A DNA stretch of 12,467 bases from Candidatus Multiplicimicrobium inquinatum (GTDB taxonomy: Bacteria; Omnitrophota; Omnitrophia; Omnitrophales; Aquincolibacteriaceae): contig DDUN01000075.1 in assembly GCA_002344825.1 (NCBI GenBank), positions 6,241 to 18,707 of the forward strand, written 5' to 3'. This document shows, piece by piece, positions 11,292 to 12,467 of this stretch. Position numbers and translations under genes: made by a program. The stretch's first letter is position 1; every line of letters begins with the position of its first letter. The notes under the pieces are model-generated. The model was not told where the DNA came from, did no database searches, and saw only the letters and a program-made list of their open reading frames with translations.

Positions 11292-12467
11292 TTACTTAAA
11301 CAACTCTATCACTTTCAGCAACGAGTTCGCGAGCTGGTCGATTTCCTGCTTCGTATTATAAAAAGAAAAAGAAGCCCGCGCGGTTCCGGTTAAACCCAAA
11401 ATCTGCATTAACGGCATGGCGCAATGATGCCCCGTGCGGATCGCGATCCCTTCGCGGTCTAAAATGGTGCCGATATCCTGCGGATGCGCCTGACTCAAAG
11501 TAAATGAAATGATCGCGGCTCTTTCCTTCGGTTGGCCGATAATTTTAAGGCCATCGATACGCGCAAGTTTTTCAACAGCATAACGCGTCAACTCCGTTTC
11601 ATACTCATGTACTAAGGCCAAATTTTGAGCGGAAAGATAGTCAAGAGCCGCGCCCAAAGCAATTACGCCCGCGATATGCGGAGTACCCGCTTCAAATTTA
11701 TAGGGCAATTGATTGTAAGTTGTTTTTTCAAACGATACTTTTTCAATCATATCGCCGCCGCCTTGATACGGGGGCATGGCTTCAAGCAATTCTGTTTTTC
11801 CGTAAAGCACGCCGATACCCGTCGGCGCGAAAACTTTGTGCCCCGAAAAAGCAAAAAAATCAGCATCCAAATCACGCACATCCACCGGCATATGCCCGAC
11901 AGATTGCGCGCCGTCCACCAGTACCGGAATTTTTTTCGCGTGCGCGCGGCGGATCAATTCTTTAACGGGATTAACCGTTCCAATGGCGTTGGAAATATGC
12001 ACTACCGCGAAAAGCTTGGTTTTGGGCGTGAGCAAAGCGTCTACACGGTTTAAATCCAAATCACCTTCGGAGGAAACCGGCAAAACGCGTAAAACCGCGC
12101 CTTTTTCTTCGCAAATCATTTGCCACGGAACAATATTCGAATGATGCTCCAGCGCCGTCACCAGAATTTCATCGCCGGCTTTCAGAAACTTGCGCCCGAA
12201 TGTCTGCGCGACAAGGTTAATCGACTCTGTTGTTCCGCGCGTAAAAATAATTTCTTTTTCGGAAGCGGCATTGATAAATTTTTTAACTTTGATGCGCGCG
12301 TTCTCATACGCGACCGTGGCTTTTTCGCTGAGACAAAAAACACCGCGGTGAATATTGGCATTCTGGGTTTCATAGTACCAGCGCACGGCATCAATCACGG
12401 CTTGCGGTTTTTGCGTGGTCGCGGCGTTATCAAAATAAATCAACGGCTTGTCATAGGCCTTCTCCGC
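11292..12467 (-). CDS. sufS: SufS-type cysteine desulfurase (5' end beyond the window)
   Basis: A PLP enzyme that takes sulfur from cysteine to form the persulfide used for Fe-S clusters. The family signatures are intact: PLIYFDNAATTQKP at the start of the visible part, ALEHHSN, VDGAQSVGH, the PLP lysine in FSGHKVFAPTG (codon 11837-11835) and the catalytic cysteine in RTGHHCAMPL. The RxGHHCA loop and overall length mark the group II (SufS/CsdA) type, not IscS. The frame is open to the last base, reading AEKAYDKPL before IYFDN; a TTG at 12443-12441 is internal Leu, not the start. About 15 N-terminal residues are missing. sufB, sufC and sufD would be expected upstream outside the window. No SufU or SufE follows it here. 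Confidence 0.95.
   Translation of the reverse strand, partial: AEKAYDKPLIYFDNAATTQKPQAVIDAVRWYYETQNANIHRGVFCLSEKATVAYENARIKVKKFINAASEKEIIFTRGTTESINLVAQTFGRKFLKAGDEILVTALEHHSNIVPWQMICEEKGAVLRVLPVSSEGDLDLNRVDALLTPKTKLFAVVHISNAIGTVNPVKELIRRAHAKKIPVLVDGAQSVGHMPVDVRDLDADFFAFSGHKVFAPTGIGVLYGKTELLEAMPPYQGGGDMIEKVSFEKTTYNQLPYKFEAGTPHIAGVIALGAALDYLSAQNLALVHEYETELTRYAVEKLARIDGLKIIGQPKERAAIISFTLSQAHPQDIGTILDREGIAIRTGHHCAMPLMQILGLTGTARASFSFYNTKQEIDQLANSLLKVIELFK

Noticed and set aside
12441..12443. TTG as the start of sufS
   Set aside because: The frame stays open upstream to the window edge and reads KPL before IYFDN, the usual SufS sequence, so the gene starts outside.

Overview
The window looks like a chromosomal stretch from a Gram-negative bacterium. 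The evidence is a signal-peptide catalase-peroxidase, a signal-peptide MsrA, a lipobox protein, an exported NlpC/P60 hydrolase and a SUF iron-sulfur operon. Every convincing gene lies on the minus strand, so transcription runs from high to low coordinates. The sequence does not fix the phylum. Most genes have balanced base composition, but the two genes at 478-2334 are clearly AT-rich (841-900 has 12 G/C in 60 bases, against 30 of 60 at 7081-7140).

Layout in transcription order. (1) 12467-8813 is a compact cluster: sufS (5' end beyond the window), sufT, a YacP-type NYN ribonuclease, a chalcone-isomerase-like lipoprotein and sixA. The last four genes are separated by 2, 2 and -4 nt. (2) 8695-7310 is an exported SH3/NlpC-P60 cell-wall hydrolase behind a perfect -10 box. 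(3) 7310-7241 is a short gap made of heptanucleotide repeats. (4) 7234-5990 is a compact Pif1/RecD-type helicase. (5) 5880-5569 is a MazG-like pyrophosphohydrolase with its own promoter, followed by a 23-bp perfect inverted repeat. (6) 5407-2827 is a coupled three-gene operon with two ATGA overlaps: DUF2157 membrane protein, GDYXXLXY-domain protein and exported MsrA. (7) 2826-2335 is a 492-nt gene-free stretch holding a cluster of hairpins, a G-quadruplex motif and a dRS3-like palindrome. (8) 2334-478 is an AT-rich island with an HNH-like zinc protein and a zinc-ribbon membrane protein, both bracketed by related short sites. (9) 477-1 is the leader and first 79 codons of a secreted katG, with a possible OxyR-like operator and a terminator-like hairpin.

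A recurring theme is oxidative-stress defence outside the cytoplasm (KatG, MsrA) together with iron-sulfur biogenesis (SufS, SufT), though the genes are in separate transcription units. I do not see a complete novel multi-gene system that I could defend. The most unusual signals are non-coding: the three related sites flanking the AT-rich genes, heptanucleotide repeat arrays at two loci, the 23-bp inverted repeat after the MazG-like gene, and the palindrome cluster at 2541-2766.
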